This document shows, piece after piece, positions 1 to 12,056 of a DNA stretch of 64,000 nt (the first letter of the stretch is position 1; every line of letters starts with the position of its first letter). Source of the stretch: Hermodice carunculata (lineage: Eukaryota > Annelida > Polychaeta > Eunicida > Amphinomidae). A program made the position numbers and the translations under genes. Location: positions 36,073,606 through 36,137,605 of the forward strand of contig OZ026625.1 of the NCBI GenBank assembly GCA_964020975.1, read 5' to 3'. The notes beneath the pieces were generated by a model. It was not told where the DNA came from, did not search any database, and was given only the letters and a program-made list of their open reading frames with translations.

Positions 1-1479
1 CCTAACTTGTCAGTCAGCTAAGAAAACAGCAAAAGACGAAAGTAGGCCCACATCGTTTTTCTGATATTGATGAATCTGGATTCTGAAGAATTATCAAGAT
101 AAAAATGACTATGTCTACAAGGATGAGATGCTGAAACAGACAGTGAGTGACGTTTATTGTTTAACCATATGGTAACTAGGATTTCATATTCAACAAGATT
201 AATTTTACCATTCATATCATCATTGCAGCATATTTGTCTGCTGAGAAAAAGTTAAACATGGTATATGTTATTCCCCCATTATCCATCACTTAAATCTTTT
301 CTGAGCAGGAACTCAGTGGTTGTTGGATTATCCACATGCAACGGATAATTTCTTGAAGTCAGAAAAACAGCTCAGATGAGTTTATTCTCATTGGGGGTCT
401 CAACATCGTTTACAATACAGCTTAACAACCTTTCGCAGTATGCTATGTTGCTGTGCCAATGCCTGTACTATGCTAGCTCTGCAGACAAATTTCCGTCCAA
501 CCTCAGGGCAAAGGCTACTTATATATAGGAAAACCCAGAGCTTAATCTAGATACACACAAAGGGGGAAAAAGTGCACATACACCACAAAGGGTCTAACTA
601 CACCACAATAGAAGCAAAACTCCCCAACAACAGAAGTTACTGCACTGAATAGAACTCCTCCACAATAGACTTCCTCACAAAGAGCTAGGTATTTTTGATA
701 AAGTCGGAAGAAAGGTTCTCCTAAACCACCACGCTAATTGCTTTGAAATTGCATATGGATACATCTGGGCACCCAGAGGCCTTCATTTGTTCAAGACACG
801 GCACTTTTTTTTTAAAATTCAGCTTTGTGTCATATAGCCCTTTTAGACCTCTTCTATAAAATTATTCTTTATATTGAGCTGAAACTGGTGGATGTGTACT
901 TTGTGGAAGGATAAACCAAGTTGTTTACTGGGCCGTGATACTGTGGATTTCTGAGTTTTGACGATTTTTTCATTTCGGGTATATGCCGCTTAATACATGC
1001 ATTTCTTTTGAAAACTATGTAAGTCAGTACGGATTGTAATGTGAGTTTACATTTATTACTTTTCTTGCAAACCATCATCCGCATTCACTTTGAACTTGGT
1101 GGGGGCTGTGCCTGAGGTGGCTGTCTACCAAGATGGTTCACATGGAAACGCAGTAGTGATTAAAAAAAAAATGGGTTCCTTTTTCGAAAAACTCGTAACA
1201 CAAACATCTCCGATACTGCCAAGGCAATTTCTTTAAACTTGCACAAGAAAATTTCTGGGAACCCTTGGACCTGAATTTGTTCAAGATGTGACATTTTCTA
1301 ATTTTTATCAATTTTTGTCTGTCTTAGCTGTTTTTGGTTTTAAGTACTGTACTGAAATCTAGTTCTTGTATTTTAGAACACATTTACGTAGGTACTGAAA
1401 CTTGACCATGCCAATTCAAATAAATGCAAGTGTGACCTGTGCAAACCCTACGTAAGTCAAGTAATAGTGCAATTCATGT
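1..1479. other. Non-coding stretch, no gene recognised
   Basis: Short open frames here (up to 71 codons) show no recognisable domain and look random. The sequence is AT-rich. Two stretches near 760-800 and 1255-1300 share wording (a run about glycine-rich 'accc(a/t)gag/ttgg' followed by 'atttgttcaaga'), which suggests an old diverged repeat. No RNA gene, promoter or element end is supportable. Confidence 0.5.
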
Positions 1480-2410
1480 TCAATTCAATTCAATATCTTT
1501 ATTGCAGACACATCAGCAGTCCATATTATCTGCACAAGTTTATCATAATAACAATTTTCTACTCTTATGACTTACTAGAAATAACACGAGAATAAGATAT
1601 AAAGAAAAACAAAAAAGTACCAGTATAAGGGGAAAAACACTTATGAATAGGCTGGGCACATTAAGCAGGAACCTGATTGCCTGTCATCCTTAATTCAGTT
1701 AGCAGAACATTGGCTTACATGAAAGTGAATCTCGCGCCAGAACCGAAGTTTAAGACCCATCAAGGGGCACTGAACTACCAATCAAGTGACCCCCCATTGC
1801 GAGACTATTCCCACAAGTAAACAACTCACGTGACTTTTGTTCTTACCCTAAGTGCTTGCAATAAGGTTTCAGAGTAAATCAAATCTACATTTATCAACAT
1901 GAATGTTTTCAACATGAATACTTTTGCAGGAACGCGTTATGTCACACCACAAACAAATAAAAAGTTAATCCAGTGTTTCCTGATTCTGGATTTCTTTTTG
2001 AAATAGCTTTGTAAAATTGACTGTATTAAGATAGTTGCAGAGGCACCAAGTCTAGAGATAAATCGAAAGACGAAGTTTTTGACAACTGCTAGAAAGTTAC
2101 AAACTTGCCTGGTGAAAAACACAGTATTAGCGCTACAGTCACGCAGGAGTTTATGCAGCATCCTATACACATTATTATAGGCAACATACAGCTTATTAAT
2201 GGAACATTTGTTGTACTGCCACCAAAGTTGTAATAAGTACGGAGCATAAAAAGTGCGAAATAAAGTAACTTCAACACGGTTGGTACAAATATGAAATTTA
2301 AAAAAAAGCATGTGGCTTTGGGCATAAGGCTGTCTACATTGTCTCATAATGTCCTTGTCATCTTTTAAGTTATTACACGTACAGTCACCGCGATATTTAA
2401 CTACTGACAT
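1480..2410 (-). mobile_element. 5'-truncated LINE, reverse-transcriptase C-terminal region and 3' tail
   Basis: The minus strand carries a 157-codon open frame (2410 to 1937) with the layout typical of the region after the reverse-transcriptase palm in CR1/Rex1-type LINEs: a KY.G segment, then DDKDIMRQCRQPYAQ, KFHICTNRVEVTLFR, a leucine/tryptophan-rich LLQLWW stretch, KLYVAYNNVYRML and later FVFRFISRLGAS. After the stop comes about 430 bases of 3' UTR, ending in 'caataaagatattgaattgaatt' read on the minus strand. Such a short ATTGA-type repeat at the 3' end is usual for CR1/L2-like elements. The front of the element is missing, as expected for 5' truncation at insertion. The frame is open over the retained part, so the copy may be fairly young. 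Clade is an inference from the motif pattern. Confidence 0.7.
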
Positions 2411-3862
2411 TTCAGAGAGTTATGTATGTCAACTCACATATGTGTAAATGGTTGTCCTGGTTATGGTTTGAGAGGCACCTTTTCTGACCAAAGAAAAACA
2501 GTTATTTTGGCCAATAACATTCACTGTAGGGAAAATTAAAAGAAATTAAATATATTTGGTTGATTGACAATCCGTAGTCTTGCAAAATCAGAAAATCACT
2601 AGTCATGACATAAAATTGTGCTCTGTGCAAAACCATGGAGAATATGCCAGAACACAAAATGTGGGTCTCGGCGACCATAATAAGATACTTTCTTTTGTAG
2701 AGAATTTTAATGTTTTTTGAAAAGTAAAAATTTATAACCCCAATTTGTGTTGTTATTCTATTGTCATATGCCAGCAAAATAAAATATAATATACACAAAA
2801 CTTTACATACAATCCTAACTTTGAATGTCACAAATGAAACAAAGACCTTGTCATTTAATCAGCCAAGAATGTACCCTAAGAATTACATGCTCGGATCACT
2901 CTGCCGACTAGCGATGTTAAATATATTCTTTCAGTTTTCGCACATACAGCTGTAGATATCCTGTTTATGACAAAACCTATCCAAAACACTCAATGGCACA
3001 TATTGCTAGTATAAATGTCATTGGTATCTCTGAACTTTGAACATACACATCCCAGTGAACCCATCTGGAATCTAAATTCTGAAATACAGACACCAACAAC
3101 TAGGTAGTAATGGGCGCATTTATGCCCCTATTTGTGTGTAGGTATTGTAGTGCTGATGTGGCAGCTGAGTCTCTTAAGCACCTTTATTCCGTTGCGTTCA
3201 ATTCAGGCATACATATGTACAATTGTGGTGTACACATAGTATACAAGGATACCCACGTTCAAAACTTATTTCCTACGGCGGCATTTACCTATGCATATGC
3301 CGGTGTGCAGTTATGCAAGCCCACACATACCCTGGGCCTGCCTGTCAGCTGTCTTAAGAAATATTTTTTTTTTTACTTTTTTTCACATTCACTTAATTAT
3401 AAGTATTGCAACTCAGGCCTTTGCATCTCGGCTGAGATGTGGCGGCCCTTCGCTGCACCCTCACTGTTCCATCGTGTCACTGATAATGCCTGTATGTTTT
3501 TCTCTTTTTCTGGTCGCTTTTGGTCCATCAGCCCTGAAATCTGGACTAATTTCCCATAAGTTAGGTTTTAAGTTTAATGTTAATTATGCTGTTTTATAAT
3601 CATTTAATACGCATATAGAAGAGGACAACATGGCAATGTGGCATACTATTTCGATCAAAATTAAACTGTCATGGACCCTCATCCCAATGTAAATATTTGA
3701 TATGTTCAGTATCTTCTTTTAAACAAATACACAAGTTACATGGATTCTTTTAACCGAATGTGATTGTATTCTGCCTCCGTCGTTCCTGCTATTTTAATTT
3801 AGTATCACCCATGATGGAATCCGAAGCTATTAGCTGGTATCTGGAATGTCATTTATTTCTGC
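2411..3862. other. Non-coding stretch, no gene recognised
   Basis: Open frames at 2502-2831 (minus) and 3110-3559 (plus) have no recognisable domain, no supporting splice sites and low-complexity ends. The stretch at about 3628-3700 resembles 4030-4100 (both contain 'cccaatgtaaatattt' after a similar lead-in). This points to two copies of one old repeat either side of the ATT array. Confidence 0.4.
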
Positions 3863-3944
<82 letters not shown>

Positions 3945-3956
3945 GTTGTTGTTGTT
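3863..3956. repeat. (ATT)n microsatellite
   Basis: An almost pure run of ATT/TTA trinucleotides grading into four GTT units. It gives an artificial poly-leucine reading frame. It lies between the two similar short segments at 3628 and 4030. Confidence 0.95.
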
Positions 3957-4081
3957 TTCTTATGCTTATGATCTGTATGTATACTTTGCTACAAAATGCA
4001 AAAAATAAAATGCCCACATGTGAGCAGAGCAACATGACAGTGCGGCACACTGTTTCAGTGCCACTTGAACTACCTGGAAAC

Positions 4082-4454
4082 TCACCCAATGTAAATATTT
4101 GGCCATATATATATGGGTCTGTTTCTTTCTCTTATGAATGTTAAGCCGTGGTTTGCTGCTTTTGGGTTTGAAAGGAGGCTCTTTATATCAAGGGGAATTT
4201 GGTCTCTGTTCATGGTTGAGGTTAGCCTTACCCTAGGATGAGCTGTTTTTGCTGCATGTAAGGAAGAAATGTGTAGTATTTTCCCATTCATTACATGTGT
4301 CACATAGACTGCTTTTGGCCATGTTTATTCTTACAGAATGCCAATTAAGCTTGTAGTGCCCTGTTCTCAGGAGGAGGAGTGACAATTCCCCTCGTCTGCT
4401 TTCCCTTGCATATTTTACGCTGTTATTTACAGTTGACTTGCAGTGTCTGTACAA
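4082..4454 (-). mobile_element. LINE C-terminal fragment (zinc-knuckle-like region)
   Basis: The minus strand from 4454 encodes a stretch ending in LLLRTGHYKLNWHSVR followed by SSLCDTCNEWENTTHFFLTC. This is the CxxC...H....C signature and 'R.GH..LN' lead-in found at the C-terminus of several LINE clades. After that motif the likely continuation (QIPLDIKSLL ... FIRERNRPIYI) is in a second minus-strand frame (4303 to 4082), so at least one frameshift separates the halves. No reverse transcriptase core remains upstream. It is a 5'-truncated, decayed copy. The family assignment is moderate because only the tail survives. Confidence 0.6.
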
Positions 4455-7400
4455 TATGTTTATGCACTTATGTAGTAAAAGCTATATTTATGCAAACAGG
4501 ATCCTCTCAAATGCCTTAAATACATTTTATGTTATGCATATTCGAATTAATATGATTTTCTTGATTTCAAATTATAAGTATAAATATTGTGTATTTTAAA
4601 ATTTGTTTCCGCACTTTGGTATTCGCAGATGAACGATGATGTTTTGGTAATCTCTTTCTTGTCACTGTTGCTTTGAAATATATAAGTGTGGGTAATGTTT
4701 TTTCTGAACTATCATATTAGTTACCAGAAAAAAGTAAAATGTATTTTTTACATATCACTGCTGTTACCCCATTTTCTGAGCCAACCAGTTAAATACGACC
4801 TAAAATGTGCTTAAACCCTATTCTGGAATGTCTCAAGTGAAAGACCTGGCCATGGTATAATCCACTTATCTACAGGAAGAACTGTACATTTATTCATAGC
4901 AAGAACTATGCGTGGTACCATTTCATCATCAGCCATGTACATCACCATTTCTCAGGACTGAGCTGTGAAAATTACATTTTGCACACCTGTAGGCATTATT
5001 TCACAACATTAACTACCTAACATCGCCAATACCACGTGATTTTTTTATAATTGTCAGCGATAAATATGGGATAGAGACAAAATTAAATTGATATTATCCT
5101 TCTGGAACCGTCAGCACTATTGGCACTGGCAGTTAACCAGTAAGGGCCAAATGCATTCAAGCAGGATCAACTGTTTACTTGCTAACCACAATCAATGTTG
5201 TGTTTTTCTGAATTCATATTATGTATTCCGATTTCCAGCATGATAGCCGTAATATTCAGCCTGACAGCGATTTACAAACGCTTTCAGGTTAAACTGCTCG
5301 TAACATTAATAACTAATTCCGTTTCCCTGGCACTTGGACACACACTGGTCACATCCTCATTTTGCTGATGCTATATGGCTGGTTTTTCTAGTTGGCTCAT
5401 GAAGTGTGCATGTGGGCAAGGTTTCAACAGGACGGAGACACCAGTTTGGAAAAGAGCACCCTGTGGGCAATCGTTACCATAACACACTATTTGTACAACA
5501 TACTCCCCCCACACAAATGATACATAGATATTTCATTTGTGGAAAAACTATGTGTCAACATTTTGGGGAAACTTCCGGCACTTGTACAAAAGTGCATAAA
5601 CTAATTTTCTTTTGTCTTTAATATTATTCATTGATCGCCAAATCATGCTAATAGTGCCCTAAGTGAATATCATCGTCCCTGTATCTTCCTTAAGGTATCA
5701 TTCAGCACCACACACGTGCCCCCTAGTGCCAACAAGTATGATCAAGTGCTTGAGGTGGGAAAACCACAAAATACTCACTTTCGGGAAAAAAGAGCAATCA
5801 ATTTCCAAATAAACATGTGTCACGATTTACATCACAATTAACTTGTCTTGTCGCAATGGAGGTGATAAATGATTGATGATTAATAAATTTACAGATATCA
5901 AGTTAGAAATAGGTGTATAGAAAATACCGCCCTGCACCTCCAAAACCAGAGAGTACTGGACAATTCAGCATTAGGAGGCTCATCTGTGCACAAGACATCA
6001 AATGGCTTGCGCATTTTGTCCCATGCCAAGAGGTTATTTTTGGTGCGTATAACTATGTCAAGAAAAAATCAGTATGGCTCTTCTTTTGAAGTTAAATACT
6101 TCCATTAAATAGCCTTTGTCAAAATAGGCATTTTATCACAGGGAAAAGATTTCAAAATTAGCACACATTGGTTAATATCTAAAAGCACACAATTCATGAT
6201 AATGATGTTGCATGTATCTCAAAAAGAGAACTGTGTATGGATTCGTCTCACCGTGTATTGCTTTGCCATTTTTACTATTTTTAATCTATCAAATTAATCT
6301 TTCATGTGTCTTTGCAATAATCAGGGTTGTGACCAGTAATGTGCAATTGTTAGAAGCAACACTGATGTCGGTCAACACAATAAGCTGTTAATGTGTGAGA
6401 AAGAAGCATTTTTTTTTAGCTAAACCATCCTCCGATGTCACAATCAAGTGGTGCAGGGATAAACATTGTAGTTACGAGGGAATTTAATCTGTTTCATTAC
6501 AGCTTATGGGAGACCATAAAACTAAGGTCGATTAGGCATGAACACTGATGCTTCCTGGGCAGAGTCATACCTTTGTTATGAAATCCATACAGGCCTACCA
6601 CTACTTAAAATACACAGTTTGAACATTCAGAATAGTGGTTTAGGTGGTGGAACATCCGTTGCATAACGCCGTACTTTCAGTAGAATAACGATAATAATTG
6701 AAACAAATTATAAATGCGTCTGCCATTTACCGGAGCGTGGAATGACATCTAATCATAAGAAATGCTTTCAGAGAGATGCTCTTATCACACTAGAATTTAC
6801 ATGATCCATTTATAATATCTCAGCAGTGTAAAATGCTGAGTCCTCATAGTTGAATACTCTATTTATTAAATTAAGGCAGCTGAAAGGGTAAACTATAATG
6901 GCCAAATCATGACCTGGTATAAAATGACCTTTTTTTCATTTTATGAAGTTTGGCACTTAACCTTTTCATCATAAAAAAATGAATCCCCCAAAGCAAAAAT
7001 TATCTGATAAAAAGGGAAATAAATATGTGCATGTTTCAAGTTGCTCAAGCCTGTGATTACCTGTTGAAAAATGTATGCTATATAATCCACCAAAGTTTGG
7101 ATAGCAGTTGTCTGCTTTCCACAACCCAGTGCCGTAGCAACGACATGCAACTAAGTGTATCTGTTTTATTTGACAAGATCAGGACCACTACTTAATTGAC
7201 TCTCCGTGGTGACAAAATTGCCATGAAGATTATGAACTCGATGGGGGGTGGGGGGGGTGGGGTGGGGGTGGTGGTGGTGGTGACAATAATAGGTGCTGAT
7301 GGAAGCAAAAAGTAGTTTTCTCTCTACAAGATTCCAATCGATCCACTAACCTTTAGTCAGATTCATGGCACAGTAAATATTAGAAAGCCAAACTGGCATA

Positions 7401-7995
7401 TCGCTTCATCTTGTCCAATCCATGACTAACGTGCTTCACTGTTTGGTGGCAAAATAAGCACAACGTCTAAGGAATACTCACTACACTACTGCAATAACTG
7501 TCTGCAGATTAATACGATGCAACGTTTAAAATAAACATTTGGTTCAGCGTAAATCACTACGAGTGCCTTAAAATTTGTAACAATTTGAAATGTTTAGCCT
7601 TTCATCGTATAAGTTTGGAAATGTTCTGTTGCCCTGACTGCCTTGATGGACTTTGGCGTATTGGTAGGTAGTCCAAGGCATGCAACCAAGTTTGAATGCA
7701 TGTGAAATGGATTTGCGTTGTGATGCATGCCTTTGCTACAACGTTTGGTTTAAATTCATTAGATGCGCAATGGTCAATAACCCCCTGGTAGAAGTTGGAA
7801 TCACATCTCTATCTATTATACTTTTGAAGAGATATAAGATTTAAAATTTCAAATGCCCCTAATTTGCATAATTTTAAACATTTTCATTCCTTTGTATAAA
7901 ATGGTCAAACTCCTTGCATGGAAATACAATCATGCCAAGTTTGGAGTTTCTATGTATAATAGTATTTGAGAAAAGTGTCGGACAAATTTGCTGGT
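4455..7995. other. Long gene-free stretch with a G-rich tract
   Basis: About 3.5 kb without a supportable gene. Open frames (for example 5406-5621 plus and 6941-7150 minus) are short and carry no domain. The only clear structure is the G-rich run at 7243-7281 (listed separately). No element ends or RNA gene were recognised. Confidence 0.45.
7243..7281 (+). repeat. G-rich tract with quadruplex-forming potential
   Basis: The plus strand has G runs of 6, 8, 4 and 5 separated by single T residues, followed by GGT repeats. Four or more G runs of three or longer within about 30 bases meet the usual pattern for intramolecular G-quadruplexes. No promoter or gene is recognised next to it. Confidence 0.8.
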
Positions 7996-7996
7996 A

Positions 7997-8076
<80 letters not shown>

Positions 8077-8077
8077 G
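7996..8077. repeat. (GAAA)n purine tract
   Basis: About twenty uninterrupted AAAG units, purine on the plus strand. It sits immediately upstream of the 50-bp palindromic repeats at 8081 and the LINE at 8226. The spurious phenylalanine/leucine/serine frames on the minus strand come from this tract. Confidence 0.95.
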
Positions 8078-8080
8078 AAA

Positions 8081-8225
8081 AAATTCAGGAAAAACAAAAA
8101 AGTGTGTTGACACACACACTTAAATAAAGAACTCGAGGAAAAACAGAAAAGTGTGTGTTGACACACACACTTTAATAAAGAATTTCAGGAAAAACAAAAA
8201 GTGTGTGTTGACACACACACTTTAA
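8081..8225. repeat. Tandem repeat of about 50 bp, each unit with a GTGTGT/ACACAC palindrome
   Basis: Three successive units (from about 8101, 8150 and 8200; the last is partial) each contain AGTGTGTGTTGACACACACT, an almost perfect hairpin, followed by a spacer of the type 'ttaataaagaa...ggaaaaacaaaa'. The first unit is two bases shorter in the palindrome. The array abuts the 5' side of the LINE. It could be a simple satellite or a target-like sequence; no protein family is implied. Confidence 0.85.
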
Positions 8226-8311
8226 TTAGCCTCCGACTTCTTTTTAATTCCTCTTTTTATCCCCCGCCTCCTTTAGAGAAATAAACCATATCAAAAACAG
8301 ACGGACTCCAC

Positions 8312-8722
8312 TTGTTACCTGGTTTACTCAGTGTGGCTCATTTGGAAGCCCTTGTCAAGAACAGGTACTGGATGACAAGGTCCAGTTCGACAATGGCGCT
8401 ACAGTTCACATATCGTGTACTCTCTTTTCGCAGACTACAAGGCTGTATACTTATTTTCTTAACGGCAAGCTTAATTATTAATATGGACGCCGCATCGATG
8501 TTTGCAATAAAGTTTACTATTAGTCAGCCTGTTAACTTCAGTAAAAGTGTGAGGTTACGGGAAAATAATAACGTAAAAAATTACTCATACTTGGGGCATA
8601 CACTCTTGATTGCAATGTATATTTTCATTTTCTTTTGTAGTGTCTTCGTAATGAGTGATATTCTTTTATCATTGTCAGGGGACATTCACCCAAATCCTGG
8701 TCCTGACAACAAAAATATTTAA
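8312..8722 (+). pseudogene. LINE N-terminal protein ending in a 2A-like motif
   Basis: A 136-codon frame with two hydrophobic stretches (about residues 45-60 and 92-115, the second ILFI/FFCSVFV-like) runs into LLSLSGDIHPNPGP at about residues 117-131. 2A peptides (DxExNPGP) cause ribosome skipping between G and P, and occur in APE-type non-LTR elements, where they separate an N-terminal leader from the endonuclease-RT protein. Here the usual glutamate is histidine (DIHPNPGP). A stop codon follows six codons after the motif, then the frame continues directly as NIIHLNVNSL, the endonuclease start. This fits a single in-frame stop in an otherwise joined polyprotein. The start at 8312 is the first methionine of the frame; a later methionine (about 8393) is equally possible. 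Confidence 0.65.
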
Positions 8723-8791
8723 AATATTATTCATTTAAACGTAAATAGCCTTGTTGCTTATAATAAACTAGATGAACTCGAATCATTCTGT

Positions 8792-9376
8792 TTGCATACC
8801 AACGTAGATGTAATTTGTCTTAATGAAACAAAGCTTGACCATTCTATTTCTAATCTTGAATTAGAAATTCGTGGATTTCAATCGCCCATTAGGTGCCACC
8901 GTACTAGACATGGTGGTGGTGTGGCGATGTATTCTTCTGAAATTTCAACCTCTAAACAAAGAAATGATTTACAGTTGCCTAATGTAGAGTGTTTGGTTAT
9001 AGAAACTACCATTAATAAGCACAAAATTTTCATCGCTACCTTTTACAGACCACTAGGTCAGGATTTGGCTGAAAGTAGAGACTTTCTCAGTTCTTTTGAA
9101 GACATTGTTGTTAAACGGATATCTGAATTGCCTAACGCAATATTCATAGCAGGTAACTTTAATTTACCAGGTATTTCATGGACCAATGGGGTTGGCAACA
9201 GTGGTTTTGATTATGAATTTCTTAACACCATTCATAGACTTACCTTACAGCAAGTAGTTACAGAGCCATCTAGAGAACAGTCATACCTTGATCTTGTGTT
9301 TGTAATGAAGGATTCTCTTAATAGTAAGGCCACAAACTTTCACCTATTTCAACTTGTGATCATGAGTGTATTCTAG
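8792..9376 (+). pseudogene. LINE APE-type endonuclease domain
   Basis: The frame really begins just after the stop at 8720 (NIIHLNVNSLVAYNKLDELE) and continues through DVICLNETKLD, which holds the conserved glutamate, then a GGGVAMYSS strand, FIATFYRP, FIAGNFNLPGISW and SYLDLVF. These are successive landmarks of the AP-endonuclease fold that nicks target DNA for priming. In the usual GDFN motif the catalytic aspartate is asparagine (GNFN), which would probably inactivate the enzyme. Near the end the expected 'SDHE' segment continues in another frame (CDHECILVST), so there is a frameshift at about 9340. Confidence 0.8.
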
Positions 9377-9507
9377 TATCAACAAATATACAACTTGTAA
9401 AAAATGTAGCTTATGATAAGATCATTTGGAACTATTCAAGGGTTGACAGAGACAAACTCCATGATTCCTTAGTTGCAGCACCGTGTGACGCTATCTTCTT
9501 AAATGGT

Positions 9508-12056
9508 GTGGTCAATGATGTCTGTACAAGTTTTCCTACGTTTTTGAACGAAATAGCATCCGATTGCATTCCACACAAAGAAGTAACCATCAGACCTCGT
9601 GATAAACCATTCATGACAAGTGTATTAAGGCACCATATGAGAGTGAGGGACCGTGCGTACAAAAAAGCAAAAAAATCTGGTGGTGAGCTTGACTGGAATT
9701 ACTATCACCGGTTGAGAAACGAAGTTGTTGCTTTGTTGAGAAAGGCCAAACTAGATTATTATGGTAAAGTTTATATTTTAAGTAATAAATTGACTGAAAC
9801 TAAAAAATGGTGGCAAACCTTAAAAACTGTTTGTGGTTGGAACAATAAACCACCTATACCTTCTATCATAGAAAATGGATCTATTCTTTTGAACCCTGTT
9901 GATAAGGCTGATGCACTTAATAATTACTTTGCTTCCCAGTGGGTAACTGATGATCCCTCTTCAAAATTACCAGACCTTCACATGAAAACTGAAGAGAGAC
10001 TTGAAAATATTGTTATAGAGGAGCATGAGGTTTATGATCTGTTAAGAAAGTTGAAAATCTGTAAAACGGGGGGCCCTGATGGTCTTCCAAACAAAGTATT
10101 GCGTCTTTTTGCACCATACATTTACGCTCCTCTCACCAGACTATTTAAATTATCTCTAAATACTTTTACTTTTCCAAATCCATAGAAAGAAGCGAACGTC
10201 TGTGATATATTTAAAAAAGATGATCCCCATTGCTCAAAAAAAAATATAGACCTGTTTCTCTTCTGTGTTCAATGTCCAAAGTATTTGAGAACTGCATATT
10301 TAAAAGGTTATACAACTTTCTTTCTTCTAATGATCTGTTGACTCACTGTAATTCAGGGTTCAAAAAAATAGATTCGACTGTATATCAGCTTATTAGTATA
10401 GTCCACGAATTATGCAAAGCTATTGATCAAGGTAAAGAAATAAGAATAGTCTTTCTGGATGTATCAACAGCCTTTGACCGTGTATGGCATCGTGGTCTAC
10501 TACATAAATTACGTGAATTTGGAGTCTGCGACCCTTTTTTTGTCATGGGTAAAATCATGTTTTAGCTTCAGGAAGCAAAGGGTAGTACTTGAAGGTTGTT
10601 CCTCCAACTGGGTAACAATAGAATCTGGTGTCCCTCAAGGAAGTGTTCTGGGGCCTTTGCTGTTTCTTGTTTTTAAGTGAAAAATACGATAAATTTATGT
10701 CGACCTGTAGGGGATTCGAACCCACTACCTTCGGCACACTCGCCTAGCCAAATGTAAAGTCGAACACGCTGACCTCTAGAAACGATCTAGTCGACGATTT
10801 AACTTGTAAAGCTTATCTATTTGCTGATGACACAACCTTATTTGAAATTGTTAACACACCCGAAGAAACGACTATCAGTCTGAACGAAAACTTATCTGTT
10901 GTACAGGAATGAGGTAAGAAATGGAAAGTTGGTTTTTAACCCAAGTAAAACAGAAGAAATGATTGTCTCTGCTCAAAAACGAAACCGGCTCATGACCCGT
11001 TGATATTTGAACGAACCTGTAAAACGCGTTCATGAGCACAAACATCTTGGTGTAATTCTCTCTGCAAACTTATCCTGGGACAGTCACATTAATTATATTT
11101 GCAGCAAGGCATCGTCACGTTTGGGTTGCATCAGATATTGTTCTCCCTTATTACCATGCAATGCATAAGAAAGTATGTATACGTCACTTATTCGGCCCAT
11201 CCTTGAATATGCTGTACCTATTTTCGACAATTGCTCACAGAAAGGTAAGAAACAATTAGAGTCTGTCCAATACAAAGCATCTTTATATGTATCTGGTGCG
11301 ATGAAAACATCTAGCCAAGTCAAAATTTCAAATTGTTTAGGGTGGGCGAGTCTGCAAGATAGACGGAAATTTATCAAGCTTATTATGTATTATAAAATTG
11401 TTACTGGCACATGCCCTCAATACCTTCAAGACTTGATTCCTGTATATAACGCAGATAGGGTTAATTACCCGCTGCGAAACATTAATGATCGCACATTAGT
11501 GCACTCGCGTAAATTGAGATTTAAGAATTCTTTCTTTCCATCAACCACTCGCCTGTGGAATACACTTCCACGTCAAGTAAGGAATGCTCCATGTTTAAGT
11601 ACTTTTAAAACATCAGTTAGATTAATATATTTTCCATCCAGACTCGCTCACTTAAGACACGGACCTCGAAAGCTAAATATTTTGTTAAATCGTCTGAGAG
11701 TTGACTTCAGTGCTCTTAATGCTCATCTTTATTCACGAAACCTATGTGATTCTCCAGCTTGCTCTTGTGACTTTCGGGCCGAAACTATCACTCCTTATAT
11801 GCTGCAGTGTCCATTTTACAACACTCATAGACAAGTTCTTCTGACAAGGGTCTCTGAAATTCTTACCACTGGCAACACAGGTATTATTTTTGAAACTTTA
11901 CGTCAAACCGAGAAAATCAATTTACTTCTATTCGGTACCCCATCTGCTACGTTCGTCAGTTACTGTTCTTTGATGGACGCGTCAGGACAATACATAATGA
12001 GCACTTTAAGATTCAGAAAGTTCTTAAGGGGAGACGACACTGATGACACTGGTTAG
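9508..12056 (+). pseudogene. LINE reverse transcriptase and C-terminal region, fragmented
   Basis: Pieces lie in several frames: 9508-10185 (linker and fingers, with KTGGPDGLPNKVLR, the usual 'GPDgi' block), 10230-10565 (YRPVSLLCSMSKVFE, and FLDVSTAFDRVWH, palm motif A with aspartate), 10573-10680 (ESGVPQGSVLGPLLF, motif B), then after an insertion AYLFADDTTLF at about 10810 (motif C; DD is catalytic), and 11175-12056 (thumb and a C-terminal knuckle-like CDSPACSCDFRAE...LQC). At least four frame or stop lesions break it. The protein would have been the polymerase that copies element RNA at the nicked site. Confidence 0.8.
10676..10779 (-). repeat. tRNA-derived SINE-like insertion inside the LINE
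   Basis: The LINE reading frame is cut between LLFLVF and NDLVDDLTCK by about 105 bases. Read on the minus strand the insert has a box-B-like GGGTTCGAATCCCC preceded by GTGCCGAAGGTAGT, a typical long-variable-arm/T-arm context of Leu/Ser-type tRNAs, and an A-rich tail after 'GTCGACAT'. A full cloverleaf is not evident, so it is a SINE head or tRNA pseudogene, not a tRNA gene. It inserted after the LINE. Confidence 0.55.

Noticed and set aside
3760-4008. 82-codon leucine-rich frame that looks like a membrane segment
   Set aside because: It is the ATT repeat read in one frame.
7874-8166. Serine/phenylalanine/leucine repeat proteins
   Set aside because: Artefacts of the GAAA tract and the 50-bp units.
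8081-8225. CRISPR-like array
   Set aside because: Only three units, spacers are not unique, and the surrounding DNA is eukaryotic.
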